Shown one piece after another: positions 14,427 through 22,032 of a stretch of 64,000 bases of DNA. The position numbers and the translations under genes were made by a program. The notes beneath the pieces are model-generated. The model made no database searches, was not told where the DNA came from, and saw only the letters and a program-made list of their open reading frames with translations. The number at the start of each line of letters is the position of its first letter. The first letter of the stretch is position 1. Source of the stretch: Solibaculum mannosilyticum (GTDB lineage: Bacteria > Bacillota > Clostridia > Oscillospirales > Acutalibacteraceae); assembly GCF_015140235.1 (NCBI RefSeq), contig NZ_AP023321.1, positions 1,602,501 through 1,666,500 on the forward strand. The letters run 5' to 3'.

Positions 14427-15749
14427 ATGAAAAAAGGAATCTTCGACTGGTTTACCTTTTATTCCTTGGCACGAAAACGGTCTTTCTTTGCCGTGGCTGC
14501 GGTGGTGGTCGGATTTGCCCTGTTGGCCGGTCTCTCTTATACGATACTGGATACTTCGGTTACCGTTTCTTCTACCATCTCACTGGTCAATAATCTCCAA
14601 ACCGACGGCAGCCTCCAAGCGGAAAAGGATAAAAATGATATCTCAGAGTCCATCGCCCGCAACAGCGTGGCTTTGATCCAAAGCGACAACGTCTTAAAAC
14701 AGGCGATGGATTTAAGCAAAATTACAAAAAGCGTATCTGACTTTTCCAAAGGGGTAAAGGTCAGCCGTGTGGACGAATCCAATGTCATTGAGATTACCGT
14801 CACGTACAATGACCCCACCCGTGCCGCCAATGCTGCTAACAATTTGGCTCAGGTAGCTTGTGAAGAAATCCAGAGACGCAATACCTCCCCGCCTGTCACT
14901 GCCACTGTCCTGGACAGAGCCGATACCCCTTCTTCAAAAGGAAAATTAATCTCGGCAGTGAAAAAGGGATTCTTCGGCGGCGTATTAGGTCTGATCTGCT
15001 TTTTGGCCGTTATCTTTTTTCTGTCGATTAAGGATTACACCATTCGCAACTTCCGTCTTTTCTGTAAAACAGCCAAGGTGGATTTATTGGGTATCCTTCC
15101 GGCTGGACAGCGCCCCACTTCCCGCCAGATCTCTGAATCCATCCGAAACGTTCGGGCTGCTTTCCGTGCCCAAATCGGCGATGGGAAACGGGTTCTTCTG
15201 TGCAGTGTGGACGTTCAGGAAGGCCGTGCAGTTGTGGCGTCCGGACTTGCCAACGCCCTGGCCGACTCCGGCAATAAAGTGTTGCTCATCGATGCCGATA
15301 TGCGCACTTCTCATATCCGTTCCCGGCTGCGCGTGGATTCTGTCTATGGCCTTGCCGACGTGCTCCTGGGCAAATGCTCCATTGCGGATGCCATTGTCCC
15401 CTCGACCGATTATCTGGATGTCATCTGTGCAGCCACTACCTATGTGGAAAAGCCGTCGGATCTTTTGGACTGTCCTGTAACGCTGGAGATGTTGGAAATT
15501 TTATCCCGGCGGTATGATTATATCCTCATCGATGCTCCGAGCGTCAATTCCTACGGCGATGCTGCCGCTTTGGCCAATAAATGCGACTGTTCTATTTTAG
15601 TCGCGCGGTACGGCAAAACCCGTGTGGATGCCGCTTTGGATGCTTTGACTGTCCTTAAAAACACCTCTGCTCGTATGCTGGGTATTGTCGCTAATGATGT
15701 CCCCTCCCAATATCTTCCCAAGCAGAGTTCCGCCAAAGATGATGAATAA
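14427..15749 (+). CDS. Wzz/CpsD-like polysaccharide tyrosine-kinase homologue with degraded P-loop
   Basis: A 440-residue protein with AAGGAGATC before its ATG. N-terminal Wzz-like part: membrane helix at ~19-40, extracytoplasmic segment, second membrane helix at ~178-200. C-terminal ~200 residues align with CpsD/BY-kinases: Walker A' is intact (VLLIDADMR, ~285-293) and a YDYILIDAPS Walker B-like motif is present. However, the Walker A that should read like PGEGKST is VQEGRAV (~260-266), losing the essential Lys and Ser. The C-terminal tyrosine cluster is also absent (the end is KQSSAKDDE). This looks like a non-catalytic or divergent member, perhaps a chain-length regulator. It is not surrounded by capsule biosynthesis genes; galU lies 2.6 kb away. 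Fold certain, activity doubtful. Confidence 0.85.
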   Translation: MKKGIFDWFTFYSLARKRSFFAVAAVVVGFALLAGLSYTILDTSVTVSSTISLVNNLQTDGSLQAEKDKNDISESIARNSVALIQSDNVLKQAMDLSKITKSVSDFSKGVKVSRVDESNVIEITVTYNDPTRAANAANNLAQVACEEIQRRNTSPPVTATVLDRADTPSSKGKLISAVKKGFFGGVLGLICFLAVIFFLSIKDYTIRNFRLFCKTAKVDLLGILPAGQRPTSRQISESIRNVRAAFRAQIGDGKRVLLCSVDVQEGRAVVASGLANALADSGNKVLLIDADMRTSHIRSRLRVDSVYGLADVLLGKCSIADAIVPSTDYLDVICAATTYVEKPSDLLDCPVTLEMLEILSRRYDYILIDAPSVNSYGDAAALANKCDCSILVARYGKTRVDAALDALTVLKNTSARMLGIVANDVPSQYLPKQSSAKDDE

Positions 15750-15760
15750 CCGTAAATCTC

Positions 15761-15796
15761 AAAAAACACCAGCCGCAGTTACGGCTGGTGTTTTTT
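15761..15796. terminator. Bidirectional terminator
   Basis: Perfect stem ACACCAGCCG (15766-15775 region) / CGGCTGGTGT flanked by AAAAAA and TTTTTT, loop CAGTTA. It serves the CpsD-like gene on the plus strand. Confidence 0.85.
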
Positions 15797-15817
15797 GATT
15801 CAGCTAGTTGATCACAT

Positions 15818-15848
15818 AAAAAAGCGGATCGGTTTTCCCAATCCGCTT
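15818..15848 (-). terminator. Terminator of secG
   Basis: AAGCGGAT (15822-15829) pairs with ATCCGCTT (15841-15848); on the minus strand it is followed by TTTTT, just downstream of secG. Confidence 0.75.
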
Positions 15849-15870
15849 CCTACTATGCGAGAGATTTTCC

Positions 15871-16122
15871 TTAGCCAAGGACTGCAAGCAAGACGTTTGT
15901 GACGATTACCAAGACAAAGAATGCAATTGCGATAAACTTAGTAATCCGGGCTAAAATTGCGTCTGCAGTACGTGCTTTATTCTTACTCAGGAAAGAATCA
16001 GCGCCACCGGCGATTACACCGGAAAGACCAGCCTGACGGCTCTCCTGCAGCAGAACGACAGCAATAATCGCGATAGCAAAGATCATCAGCACAATGCCCA
16101 ATGCAATATCCAATCCGCTCAT
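15871..16122 (-). CDS. secG: Preprotein translocase subunit SecG
   Basis: An 83-residue SecG. The ATG at 16122 follows GGGGGAGGTAATAAG; the longer ORF start at 16152 is upstream of this site. Two membrane helices (LDIALGIVLMIFAIAIIAVV and ITKFIAIAFFVLVIVTNVLL) flank the conserved cytoplasmic loop LLQESRQAGLSGVIAGGADS, which is the SecG signature, followed by FLSKNKARTADAIL. SecG joins SecY and SecE in the membrane channel and helps SecA-driven export. Monocistronic: it has its own terminator and is surrounded by plus-strand genes. Length and topology are normal. Confidence 0.95.
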   Translation of the reverse strand: MSGLDIALGIVLMIFAIAIIAVVLLQESRQAGLSGVIAGGADSFLSKNKARTADAILARITKFIAIAFFVLVIVTNVLLAVLG

Positions 16123-16152
16123 CTTATTACCTCCCCCTGAAATCCATTTCAA

Positions 16153-16545
16153 TACTAAAGTATTTTACCACATCTAGTAGAAGAATGCAAGGATTTTACA
16201 AAAAAAGGTTGTTTTCTGATCTGATTTTCTCTTCTTTTGACCGGCTGTAAAAATAAAAACGATTTCCGTTCTCTTTTTTTCACTGCAAAATATCCATTTA
16301 TGAAGGATTCCTCTCTTCGTTTTTCAGATCCAACTTTTCTTTTTGCAGGATCTAAGCTAAAATCAGTCCTGTTTTTGGGTGTTTCATCCCATATTTATAG
16401 GGTTTTTCAGCTCTCCCATAGAAGCGTTTTGCAAGTTTTTAAAAAATGACTTGCAAAATCTTGGTGTATCGTTTAAAATGATAGGAGAGTCTGAAAGGCT
16501 TTATGCTGTCTTGCATTTCATTATCATGAAGGAGATTGAGGGATC
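16153..16545 (+). promoter_or_regulatory. Gap before aminotransferase; promoter TTGCAA-17-TAAAAT
   Basis: T-rich non-coding stretch between divergent secG and the aminotransferase. A plus-strand promoter is visible: TTGCAA (16451-16456) and TAAAAT (16474-16479), spacer 17 bp. A small open frame at 16237-16449 lacks a ribosome-binding site and is not called. Nothing else recognisable. Confidence 0.55.
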
Positions 16546-17823
16546 ATGACTGCCTACCATCAAATGAGTCGCCAAGAGCTTGAAAAGGAAAAGAGTTTAC
16601 TGGATGCGGCTTATGCCGCCTTTCAAGCAAAAAATCTAAAGCTGAATATGGCCCGTGGAAAACCCAGTGTGGAACAATCTGATTTGTCTAATGGTATGTT
16701 CAACTGCCTCTCCTCTACCGATTACTTCTCTGAGGACGGTGTGGACTGCCGCAATTATGGTACTTTGGACGGCATCCCGGAAATGAAACGCATCTTCGCC
16801 GATTTGCTGCATCTTTCCCCCGATGAGATCATCGTAGGCGGAAACTCCAGCCTGGCAATGATGTTTGATAATGTCTCCTCTAATATGTCCCACGGCGTCC
16901 GGGATGGAATCCCGTGGTCCAAACAGGGCGAGGTTAAATTCTTGTGCCCCTCCCCTGGCTATGACCGTCATTTTGGTATTTGTGAGTATTTCCATATCCA
17001 GATGATTCCTGTGGCCATGACCGAAACCGGTCCGGACATGGACGAGGTAGAACGCTTGGTATCGTCCGATCCCATGATCAAAGGAATCTGGTGCGTTCCC
17101 AAGTACTCCAATCCCGATGGCATCGTCTATTCGGATGAAACCGTTCTCCGTATGGCTAATTTGAAGCCGGCCGCTTCCGACTTCCGCATCTACTGGGACG
17201 ATGCTTATGCCATCCACTATCTTTACGATAAACCCGCCACAATCCTCAATATTCTGCGGGAATGCGAGAAGGCCGGCAATCCCAATATGCCTCTGATTTT
17301 TTCCTCCTTCTCCAAGATCAGTTTTGCCGGCGCTGGCGTAGCATGTATCGCCGCTTCCCGTTCCAACATCGAATTTATCAAACAGCGTATGGCCATGCAA
17401 ACCATCGGCCATGACAAGCTCAATCAGCTTCGTCACGCCCGTTTCTTCAAAGATGCTCAGGGCGTACTGGATCATATGGCCAAACATGCAGCCATTCTTC
17501 GTCCCAAATTTGAAGCGGTAGAAGAGGCTTTGGAACGCGAATTAGCTCCCCTCCAACTGGCTCATTGGCAGAATCCCAAGGGCGGATACTTCATTTCAGT
17601 ATATGTGCCAGAAGGATGTGCCAAGAGAGTGGTTCAGTTGTGCAAAGAGGCCGGTGTGGTATTGACGGGCGCAGGCGCTACATATCCTTACGGCAACGAC
17701 CCTCACGACAGTAATATCCGTGTGGCTCCCTCTTATCCGTCGGTGGAAGAACTAAGAACAGCGGCTGAACTTTTCTGTTTGTGTGTCAAATTAGCTGCTG
17801 CAGAGAAAATTTTAAGTGAATAA
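16546..17823 (+). CDS. PLP-dependent aminotransferase, aspartate/MocR-like class I
   Basis: A 425-residue class I aminotransferase with AAGGAGATTG before its ATG. It has the hallmarks of the family typified by Corynebacterium AspT-like enzymes (PF12897 group): LNMARGKPSVEQSDLSNGMF near the start, YGTLDGIPEMKRIFADLL, the aspartate of YWDDAY that contacts the PLP pyridine nitrogen, and the PLP lysine in FSSFSKISFAGAGVACIAAS. A late arginine for substrate carboxylate is in NIRVAPSYPSVEELR. The enzyme transfers an amino group between an amino acid (probably aspartate) and 2-oxoglutarate. Own promoter and terminator, so monocistronic. Substrate is inferred from the family; all catalytic residues are present. 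Confidence 0.88.
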   Translation: MTAYHQMSRQELEKEKSLLDAAYAAFQAKNLKLNMARGKPSVEQSDLSNGMFNCLSSTDYFSEDGVDCRNYGTLDGIPEMKRIFADLLHLSPDEIIVGGNSSLAMMFDNVSSNMSHGVRDGIPWSKQGEVKFLCPSPGYDRHFGICEYFHIQMIPVAMTETGPDMDEVERLVSSDPMIKGIWCVPKYSNPDGIVYSDETVLRMANLKPAASDFRIYWDDAYAIHYLYDKPATILNILRECEKAGNPNMPLIFSSFSKISFAGAGVACIAASRSNIEFIKQRMAMQTIGHDKLNQLRHARFFKDAQGVLDHMAKHAAILRPKFEAVEEALERELAPLQLAHWQNPKGGYFISVYVPEGCAKRVVQLCKEAGVVLTGAGATYPYGNDPHDSNIRVAPSYPSVEELRTAAELFCLCVKLAAAEKILSE

Positions 17824-17841
17824 AGTAGATGTAATCGTTTT

Positions 17842-17878
17842 AAGCCTCTCTTTTGTGTGTAAGAGAGGCTTCTTTTTT
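17842..17878 (+). terminator. Terminator of aminotransferase gene
   Basis: AAGCCTCTC (17842-17850) pairs with GAGAGGCTT (17863-17871), then CTTTTTT. Located 18 bp after the stop codon. Confidence 0.85.
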
Positions 17879-17998
17879 GTCTGCACATTTGGAGAATATT
17901 TTTCACATATCCTCTTCCTTTATTTTCTGATTTGCTATAATAAATAAGATTATTGGGTTAGGCGAGACATTTTTAATCGATGCATTTGAGGAACCTTT

Positions 17999-18550
17999 AT
18001 GGATAAGCAAACTCTTCATGAGGCCTACTTGCTGATCGCTGCAGGTATCTTAGTGGCGGCAGTCATTCTTTATAATGCTTTGTTGTCTCCTAATCTTGGA
18101 GCATCCGCTATTGTGTACACCAACTATAATCACAGCGATACCTCTTATCCGATTTCTTACAATTCATCATCTTCTCCTTCTTCTATTTCCTCTTCGCAGG
18201 AAGAAGAATCTGAGTCTTCCAGTATATCATCGGAAAGTCCGGTTTCAAATTTCTCTTCTGAAACACCTGATGAGATAACTTCTGTAGCTGACCCTGTCGT
18301 CTCTTCAGAAGCGCCGGCCAGTTCTTCCTCCACTGAAACAAAGAATCCCGTTTCTTCTGGGAAAATCAATATTAATACTGCATCCAAAGAGGAATTGATG
18401 CAATTAAACGGTATTGGTGAGGTCAAAGCACAAGCCATCATCGACTATCGCAATGCACACGGTCCATTTAAGTCGGTGGATGAACTGGTGTTGGTCAAAG
18501 GTATCGGTGACGCAACATTAGCCAAGAATCGGGATAACATTTGCACATAA
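17999..18550 (+). CDS. ComEA-like helix-hairpin-helix protein
   Basis: A 183-residue protein: N-terminal membrane anchor ([20 protein letters not shown]), then a ~90-residue Ser/Glu-rich low-complexity linker, then a C-terminal helix-hairpin-helix pair: [20 protein letters not shown], followed by [20 protein letters not shown] and [18 protein letters not shown]. This is the layout of ComEA, the membrane DNA receptor for transformation. No comEB or comEC is adjacent, so the gene stands alone. The long serine linker would let the DNA-binding domain cross the cell wall. Competence is not shown by this gene alone; other HhH membrane proteins exist. Start chosen at the ATG after GAGGAACC. Confidence 0.85.
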   Translation: MDKQTLHEAYLLIAAGILVAAVILYNALLSPNLGASAIVYTNYNHSDTSYPISYNSSSSPSSISSSQEEESESSSISSESPVSNFSSETPDEITSVADPVVSSEAPASSSSTETKNPVSSGKININTASKEELMQLNGIGEVKAQAIIDYRNAHGPFKSVDELVLVKGIGDATLAKNRDNICT

Positions 18551-18601
18551 TCGAGGCCTTTTCTTTTTCTCTCCATTTCTGCAAAAAAAACAAAAAAACG
18601 C

Positions 18602-18630
18602 TTGACTTTTTCTGGATAACCTTGTATAAT
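18602..18630 (+). promoter_or_regulatory. Promoter of tRNA-Ser
   Basis: TTGACT (18602-18607) and TATAAT (18625-18630), spacer 17 bp, 64 bp before the tRNA. The precursor leader has a CGCCAC (18639-18644) / GTGGCG (18670-18675) stem. Confidence 0.8.
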
Positions 18631-18694
18631 AATTGAGCGCCACAAAGCTAGAAATTGTTAAAGAAATACGTGGCGACAGTTGAATAGTGTAGAT

Positions 18695-18784
18695 GGAGAG
18701 GTGTCCGAGTGGCCGAAGGAGCATGATTGGAAATCATGTGTACGGGTTACCGTACCGCGGGTTCAAATCCCGCCCTCTCCGCCA
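18695..18784 (+). tRNA. tRNA-Ser (GGA)
   Basis: A 90-nt class II tRNA: acceptor GGAGAGG/CCTCTCC, discriminator G and encoded CCA. The anticodon arm CATGA-TTGGAAA-TCATG gives anticodon GGA (UCC/UCU codons). A long variable arm (TACGGGTTACCGTA) and the GGTTCAAATCC T-arm are present. Confidence 0.97.
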
Positions 18785-18785
18785 T

Positions 18786-18822
18786 AGCCTCGAAGTTTTC
18801 TAGAAAATTTCGAGGCTTTTTT
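18786..18822 (+). terminator. Terminator of tRNA-Ser
   Basis: AGCCTCGAA pairs with TTCGAGGCT, followed by TTTTTT, directly behind the CCA end. A second smaller hairpin (GATAGCTT/AAGCTATC, 18848-18866) followed by TTTT comes next. Confidence 0.85.
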
Positions 18823-18999
18823 CTTACAAAATATTATGCATTGGTCGGATAGCTTAAGAAGCTATCTTTTCATACTACTATCGCTTTCACTCTACGCTCT
18901 GCCGCTACTCGATCGCCAGGTGAGGCTCCTCTTTCATGTGACCAATGTAGTTCGTTTACAACCTTTTTAGAACTTTAGTCATTTATAAGGGAGCTGCTC

Positions 19000-19446
19000 A
19001 TGTATATTACTCTTGAAACCGATTACGCCATTCGAATCGTGGATTGTCTGGTCCACAGCGATCACCGTATGGATGCTCAATCCATTTCGGAAGCTACTTA
19101 TGTCTCTCTCCGGTTCTCTTTAAAAATCCTGCGCAAATTAGTTACAGCTGGTATTGTGCAGTCTTTTAAGGGGGCTAAGGGCGGTTATATCCTGGCTCGA
19201 GAACCTATTGATATCACTCTTCGGGATGTCATTGAGGCAGTGGAAGGCCCCTATCGTTTCAGTCGATGCCTTGCAGAGGATTATGAATGTGTGCGCAACC
19301 AGTCTTTGGAGTCTACCTGTGTATACCATCAGTTTTTTGATCATTTATCCCAAGTGGTAATAAATGAATTAAGTCAATTTAATTTTCAGACTATCAAGGA
19401 TTCGCCTTTTTCCTGCCTTAATGCCGATACTTGTAGTGAAAAATAG
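19000..19446 (+). CDS. Rrf2-family transcriptional regulator
   Basis: A 148-residue Rrf2-type winged-helix regulator starting MYITLETDYAIRIVDCLVHS. The helix-turn-helix and wing (AQSISEATYVSLRFSLKILR, KLVTAGIVQSFKGAKGGYIL) match the family. A cysteine trio is spaced C-x6-C-x9-C (residues ~89-106), differing from the C-x5-C-x5-C of IscR but compatible with an iron-sulfur cluster; sensing of Fe-S or redox state is therefore possible but unproven. An iscS-iscU pair lies 21 kb away with a palindrome in its leader, and could be a target, but no matching palindrome is seen in front of this gene. No neighbouring operon partner; terminators lie on both sides. Confidence 0.9.
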   Translation: MYITLETDYAIRIVDCLVHSDHRMDAQSISEATYVSLRFSLKILRKLVTAGIVQSFKGAKGGYILAREPIDITLRDVIEAVEGPYRFSRCLAEDYECVRNQSLESTCVYHQFFDHLSQVVINELSQFNFQTIKDSPFSCLNADTCSEK

Positions 19447-19505
19447 CAAGAGGCCAAGGATTGACCGAACCTTAACCCATAGATCCTCATGACAAAACAA
19501 AAAAA

Positions 19506-19588
19506 CCGCAGGGAATGTATCATCATCCCTGCGGCATTGCGCTGAAAGCCTTGCAAACGCAGAAAAAAGACTTTCAGCGCTTTTTTAG
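19506..19588 (+). terminator. Tandem hairpins/terminator after Rrf2 gene
   Basis: First hairpin CCGCAGGG (19507-19514 region) / CCCTGCGG; second hairpin GCGCTGAAAG (19540-19549) / CTTTCAGCGC followed by TTTTTT. The second is a strong intrinsic terminator; both together lie in the otherwise empty 19447-19742 stretch. Confidence 0.75.
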
Positions 19589-19742
19589 TATGGTCTAAGA
19601 AGACTTGTTTTATACTGTAAAATAAAAATGGAAACGTTGTATTTTTCAGGATGAACTGAAAATTCATCAAAGAAAATTGTGGAGCTTGATTCACATCTGA
19701 TTTTCTGTTATCATAAGCTCATCCAAAGGAGGGTGAGACAGA

Positions 19743-20045
19743 TTGGAGAAAAAAATACGCATTTGGAAAAGACTGATTTATGGGACATTAGGCGTCTGTT
19801 TTATTGGCACCATTGTATGGTATCTGTTTATGGTCCTCCATAATTTGTCCGGCATGACAACATTACAAATGCAGCAATCGGTTGATATCAATCTCTTTTT
19901 TACCCGTATTGAAGGGTATCATGAGGTCGCTATTGCCAATGCACCTATTTTATTCGGCTTATTTTGTATTATGGTAGCGGTAGGTGTCCAGGGAATTAGT
20001 CACATGATGCTTACCAGAGAATCGAATCATAAACGTTTGTCTTAA
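19743..20045 (+). CDS. Small two-helix membrane protein, unknown
   Basis: A 100-residue protein with a TTG start and AAGGAGGGTGAGACAG ahead. Two membrane helices are clear: residues ~12-34 (LIYGTLGVCFIGTIVWYLFM) and ~72-95 (APILFGLFCIMVAVGVQGIS), separated by a soluble segment with aromatic and charged residues (MQQSVDINLFFTRIEGYHEV). It is not a family I can name. Own terminator at 20071 shows a monocistronic unit. No catalytic motif is visible. Confidence 0.7.
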   Translation: MEKKIRIWKRLIYGTLGVCFIGTIVWYLFMVLHNLSGMTTLQMQQSVDINLFFTRIEGYHEVAIANAPILFGLFCIMVAVGVQGISHMMLTRESNHKRLS

Positions 20046-20070
20046 TATTTATTGTTTGCTTTATTGAACG

Positions 20071-20112
20071 AAAAGCCGTCAATGTCTTTAAAAGACATTG
20101 ACGGCTTTTTTA
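20071..20112 (+). terminator. Terminator, near-perfect 17-bp stem
   Basis: AAAAGCCGTCAATGTCTTT pairs with AAAGACATTGACGGCTTTT with almost no loop and continues into TTTTTT; it also faces the SipW-type gene whose stop is at 20192. Confidence 0.85.
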
Positions 20113-20191
20113 TCCATATAGTAGTTGGATGTTAAGTTTGCTATGTATGAAGCAGTCTTGCTTTTGGGAAAAAGACTACGTTATCCCCCGC

Positions 20192-21550
20192 TTAATTTTC
20201 AGCAATCAGCCAGTAGCCGTCTCCGTTATCCGTTACAACATTACCGGCGGCAACACTGGTAGGCTTATCGGGAGAAAATGTTTTGGAGACAAGAATCTGT
20301 CCGCCGTTGGCTACGGCATATCTTTTTCCATTGATCGCACTAAATTTACAATTGTCAACTACAATTGTACCACCGTCTGCATACAGAGCCGTACTGTCTG
20401 CGCCGCTGACGCTATAGCTTCCGCCGGAAATGGTAATGGTGGATCCGCTGGTAGCCATCACAGCGTGGCCTTGGTAACCAGAACATGAGAAATTACCTGA
20501 ATTGAGATAAATCTCACTTCCGTTCTTGGCGGTGACCTGTGCATCACCAGATCCGCTAACGCCGTAGTTGCCGCCGTTAACGGTTAATGTACCGCCGTCT
20601 GCAGTAAGAGCGCCGGCAGTATAGACAAGGCCTGAATTGGCAACAGCATTGATGGTCATGGAGCCTCCATCTTCTACGGTGATGCCAGCACCAACGATCG
20701 TTGATCCTCTATTGAGCGTGTTGTTGCCTAAATTCAATGTAACGTCACCTGTGACAGTCAGGTTCTTTCCATCTGTAATCGACTGTGTCACATTGATTTC
20801 GGTAGGGACGCCGGGGTTATTCAGGGCATCCTCAAGGGAGTCTATATCCGCCACATCTACAGAAGCTGGATAACCGGCATTCTCATCATAATCGCTGTTG
20901 CCAAAACCATCCTGTTCGGCTGTGGCCTGCTTGGCAATCAAGGTCATATCGATGGTAATGGAGCCGTTTTGATATTCATTGCCCGCATCTTCCTTCATAT
21001 GTACAGCAAGGGCAAAGTAATCGGTCTCATTCTCTTCACCATTGACGATCTCATCTAATGTGCCATTTGGTGCAGCCACTGTCTGTCCAGCTTGGATATC
21101 GCCTACCTGGGCGCCTTCCATGGCCTCCAGTTCCTCCCAGGAGTTTGCATCGACATCCGCTGCCTTTTTGCCGTCCAGCACTGCATATTCCAGCGAACCA
21201 ATTAAACCAGGATCTCCATCTATGATATCCAGCAGCAAATTATAGTTGATGGCCAGGCTGCCTTTGTTCTGTACCGCCAGATAGACGATCTCTGTCTTGC
21301 CAGGTTCCCAGTTGATGCCATTTCCAGCTTCTTCACTGAAAATGTCTCCAGTTCCGTTTGCAATGCTTGTATAGTTGCCGTCTTCAGCCTTATCCATCAG
21401 CAGGTCGACCTTCAGGTTTCCTGCCTCGATCCGGTTGCCTTTATTGGTTACGCTGTCAGTAAACCAGGCAAAAGTCGTTCCGACCAGCAGTGCACAGCAG
21501 ACCAGTACTGACAGTCCGCAGGCAATCAGAGATTTTTTTGTGGTTTTCAT
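20192..21550 (-). CDS. SipW-dependent secreted beta-helix-like protein
   Basis: A 452-residue secreted protein. Its N terminus (KKSLIACGLSVLVCCALLVG followed by TTFAWFTDSVTNKGNRIEAG) is the SipW-dependent signal peptide type with the diagnostic T-x-A-[FY]-F/W-T-D motif after a hydrophobic core, as in TasA/camelysin. Residues ~30-215 form a TasA-like strand-rich domain; residues ~240-430 are glycine-rich short repeats (GGTLTVNGGNYGVSGSGDAQ and similar, then STITISGGSYSVSGADSTAL) resembling a right-handed parallel beta-helix. TasA-like proteins build biofilm fibres; no sipW or tasA partner lies in the window. Expression appears to be controlled by the long structured leader (21551-21920). Signal type is clear; fibre formation is inferred. 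Confidence 0.85.
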   Translation of the reverse strand: MKTTKKSLIACGLSVLVCCALLVGTTFAWFTDSVTNKGNRIEAGNLKVDLLMDKAEDGNYTSIANGTGDIFSEEAGNGINWEPGKTEIVYLAVQNKGSLAINYNLLLDIIDGDPGLIGSLEYAVLDGKKAADVDANSWEELEAMEGAQVGDIQAGQTVAAPNGTLDEIVNGEENETDYFALAVHMKEDAGNEYQNGSITIDMTLIAKQATAEQDGFGNSDYDENAGYPASVDVADIDSLEDALNNPGVPTEINVTQSITDGKNLTVTGDVTLNLGNNTLNRGSTIVGAGITVEDGGSMTINAVANSGLVYTAGALTADGGTLTVNGGNYGVSGSGDAQVTAKNGSEIYLNSGNFSCSGYQGHAVMATSGSTITISGGSYSVSGADSTALYADGGTIVVDNCKFSAINGKRYAVANGGQILVSKTFSPDKPTSVAAGNVVTDNGDGYWLIAEN

Positions 21551-21568
21551 GTCTGTTTCCTCCTAAAA

Positions 21569-21642
21569 GATTTTTACGGCATTTCTTAAGATTCTCCTAG
21601 ATACCTACGGATCAATGCCGTAAAAAATCTCGAAGGTATCTA
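21569..21642 (-). promoter_or_regulatory. Interleaved alternative stems at the ribosome-binding site (switch)
   Basis: Stem A: TAGATACCT (21598-21606) with AGGTATCTA (21634-21642). Stem B: GATTTTTACGGCATT (21569-21583) with AATGCCGTAAAAAATC (21614-21629). They interleave, so only one can form (or a pseudoknot). On the mRNA stem B ends just before TTTTAGGAGG, the ribosome-binding site of the SipW-type gene. The arrangement is that of an attenuator or RBS-sequestering switch. Confidence 0.6.
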
Positions 21643-21747
21643 TTCCGTATAACTTTGTCTTCCCCGTTTATATTTGGGTATTTTGCTCAATAGGGAAAGG
21701 TTATCCCCCCCCCCTGTGGCAATTTTTACCAATTGTGCAACTTTCAC
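21640..21747 (-). CDS. Possible 35-residue leader peptide with G10 tract
   Basis: A small ORF in the leader of the SipW-type gene. AGGAGG (21760-21755) stands seven bases before the GTG at 21747. The product would begin VKVAQLVKIATGGGDNLSLL and end KIPKYKRGRQSYTE, a basic peptide. The codons ACA-GGG-GGG-GGG-GAT contain a run of ten G (plus-strand C10, 21705-21714), a length that is prone to slippage, so the frame may vary between cells. The stop codon at 21640 lies inside stem A of the switch, so ribosome position could choose between stems. No homologue recognised; translation is unproven. Confidence 0.4.
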   Translation of the reverse strand: MKVAQLVKIATGGGDNLSLLSKIPKYKRGRQSYTE

Positions 21748-21808
21748 TATGGATCCTCCTTTTTGATGCACAAACGCCTTGCTTCCGCTCGGCATGGCCG
21801 TCACATCT

Positions 21809-21869
21809 CCCTTATGGGAATCCAAAGGCACAAGTTTCATCCGTTTATGCCTTTGGATTTTCATAAGGG
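21809..21869 (-). promoter_or_regulatory. Large hairpin in SipW-type gene leader
   Basis: Outer stem CCCTTATG (21809-21816) / CATAAGGG (21862-21869) and inner stem AATCCAAAGGCA (21819-21830) / TGCCTTTGGATT (21848-21859): twenty base pairs with a small internal loop and a 17-base apical loop. A second small CGGC/GCCG hairpin (21790-21800) lies next to it. No known riboswitch consensus was recognised. Confidence 0.6.
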
Positions 21870-21927
21870 GGTAAGATTAAACAATCTATTACAGCTTGAT
21901 TGTACTAAAATAATGCTTATATTTCAG

Positions 21928-21956
21928 AATATATCACAATCCGGCAAAATTATCAA
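21928..21956 (-). promoter_or_regulatory. Promoter of SipW-type gene
   Basis: Minus-strand TTGATA (21956-21951) and TATATT (21933-21928), spacer 17 bp; start expected near 21920, giving a ~370-nt leader before the ATG at 21550. Also a CAATC...GATTG stem near 21885-21902 at the transcript 5' end. Confidence 0.7.
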
Positions 21957-21976
21957 TTAGTAAATACTAATTTTAC

Positions 21977-22016
21977 CAAAAAAATAAGCCGTCTGCATTT
22001 CAGCAAACGACTTATT
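21977..22016 (-). terminator. Terminator of parC
   Basis: Minus-strand AATAAGTCGTTTGC pairs (two G-U pairs) with GCAGACGGCTTATT, then TTTTT; directly downstream of the parC stop. Confidence 0.8.
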
Positions 22017-22032
22017 CTAAATGCCCTTCATC

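Noticed and set aside
16237-16449. 70-codon plus-strand ORF upstream of the aminotransferase
   Set aside because: T-rich, no ribosome-binding site, product is low-complexity hydrophobic.
18900-18950. AGGTGAGGCTCCT, resembling the start of an M-box (Mg2+) riboswitch
   Set aside because: The other conserved M-box blocks do not follow in order, and the downstream gene is a regulator, not a transporter.
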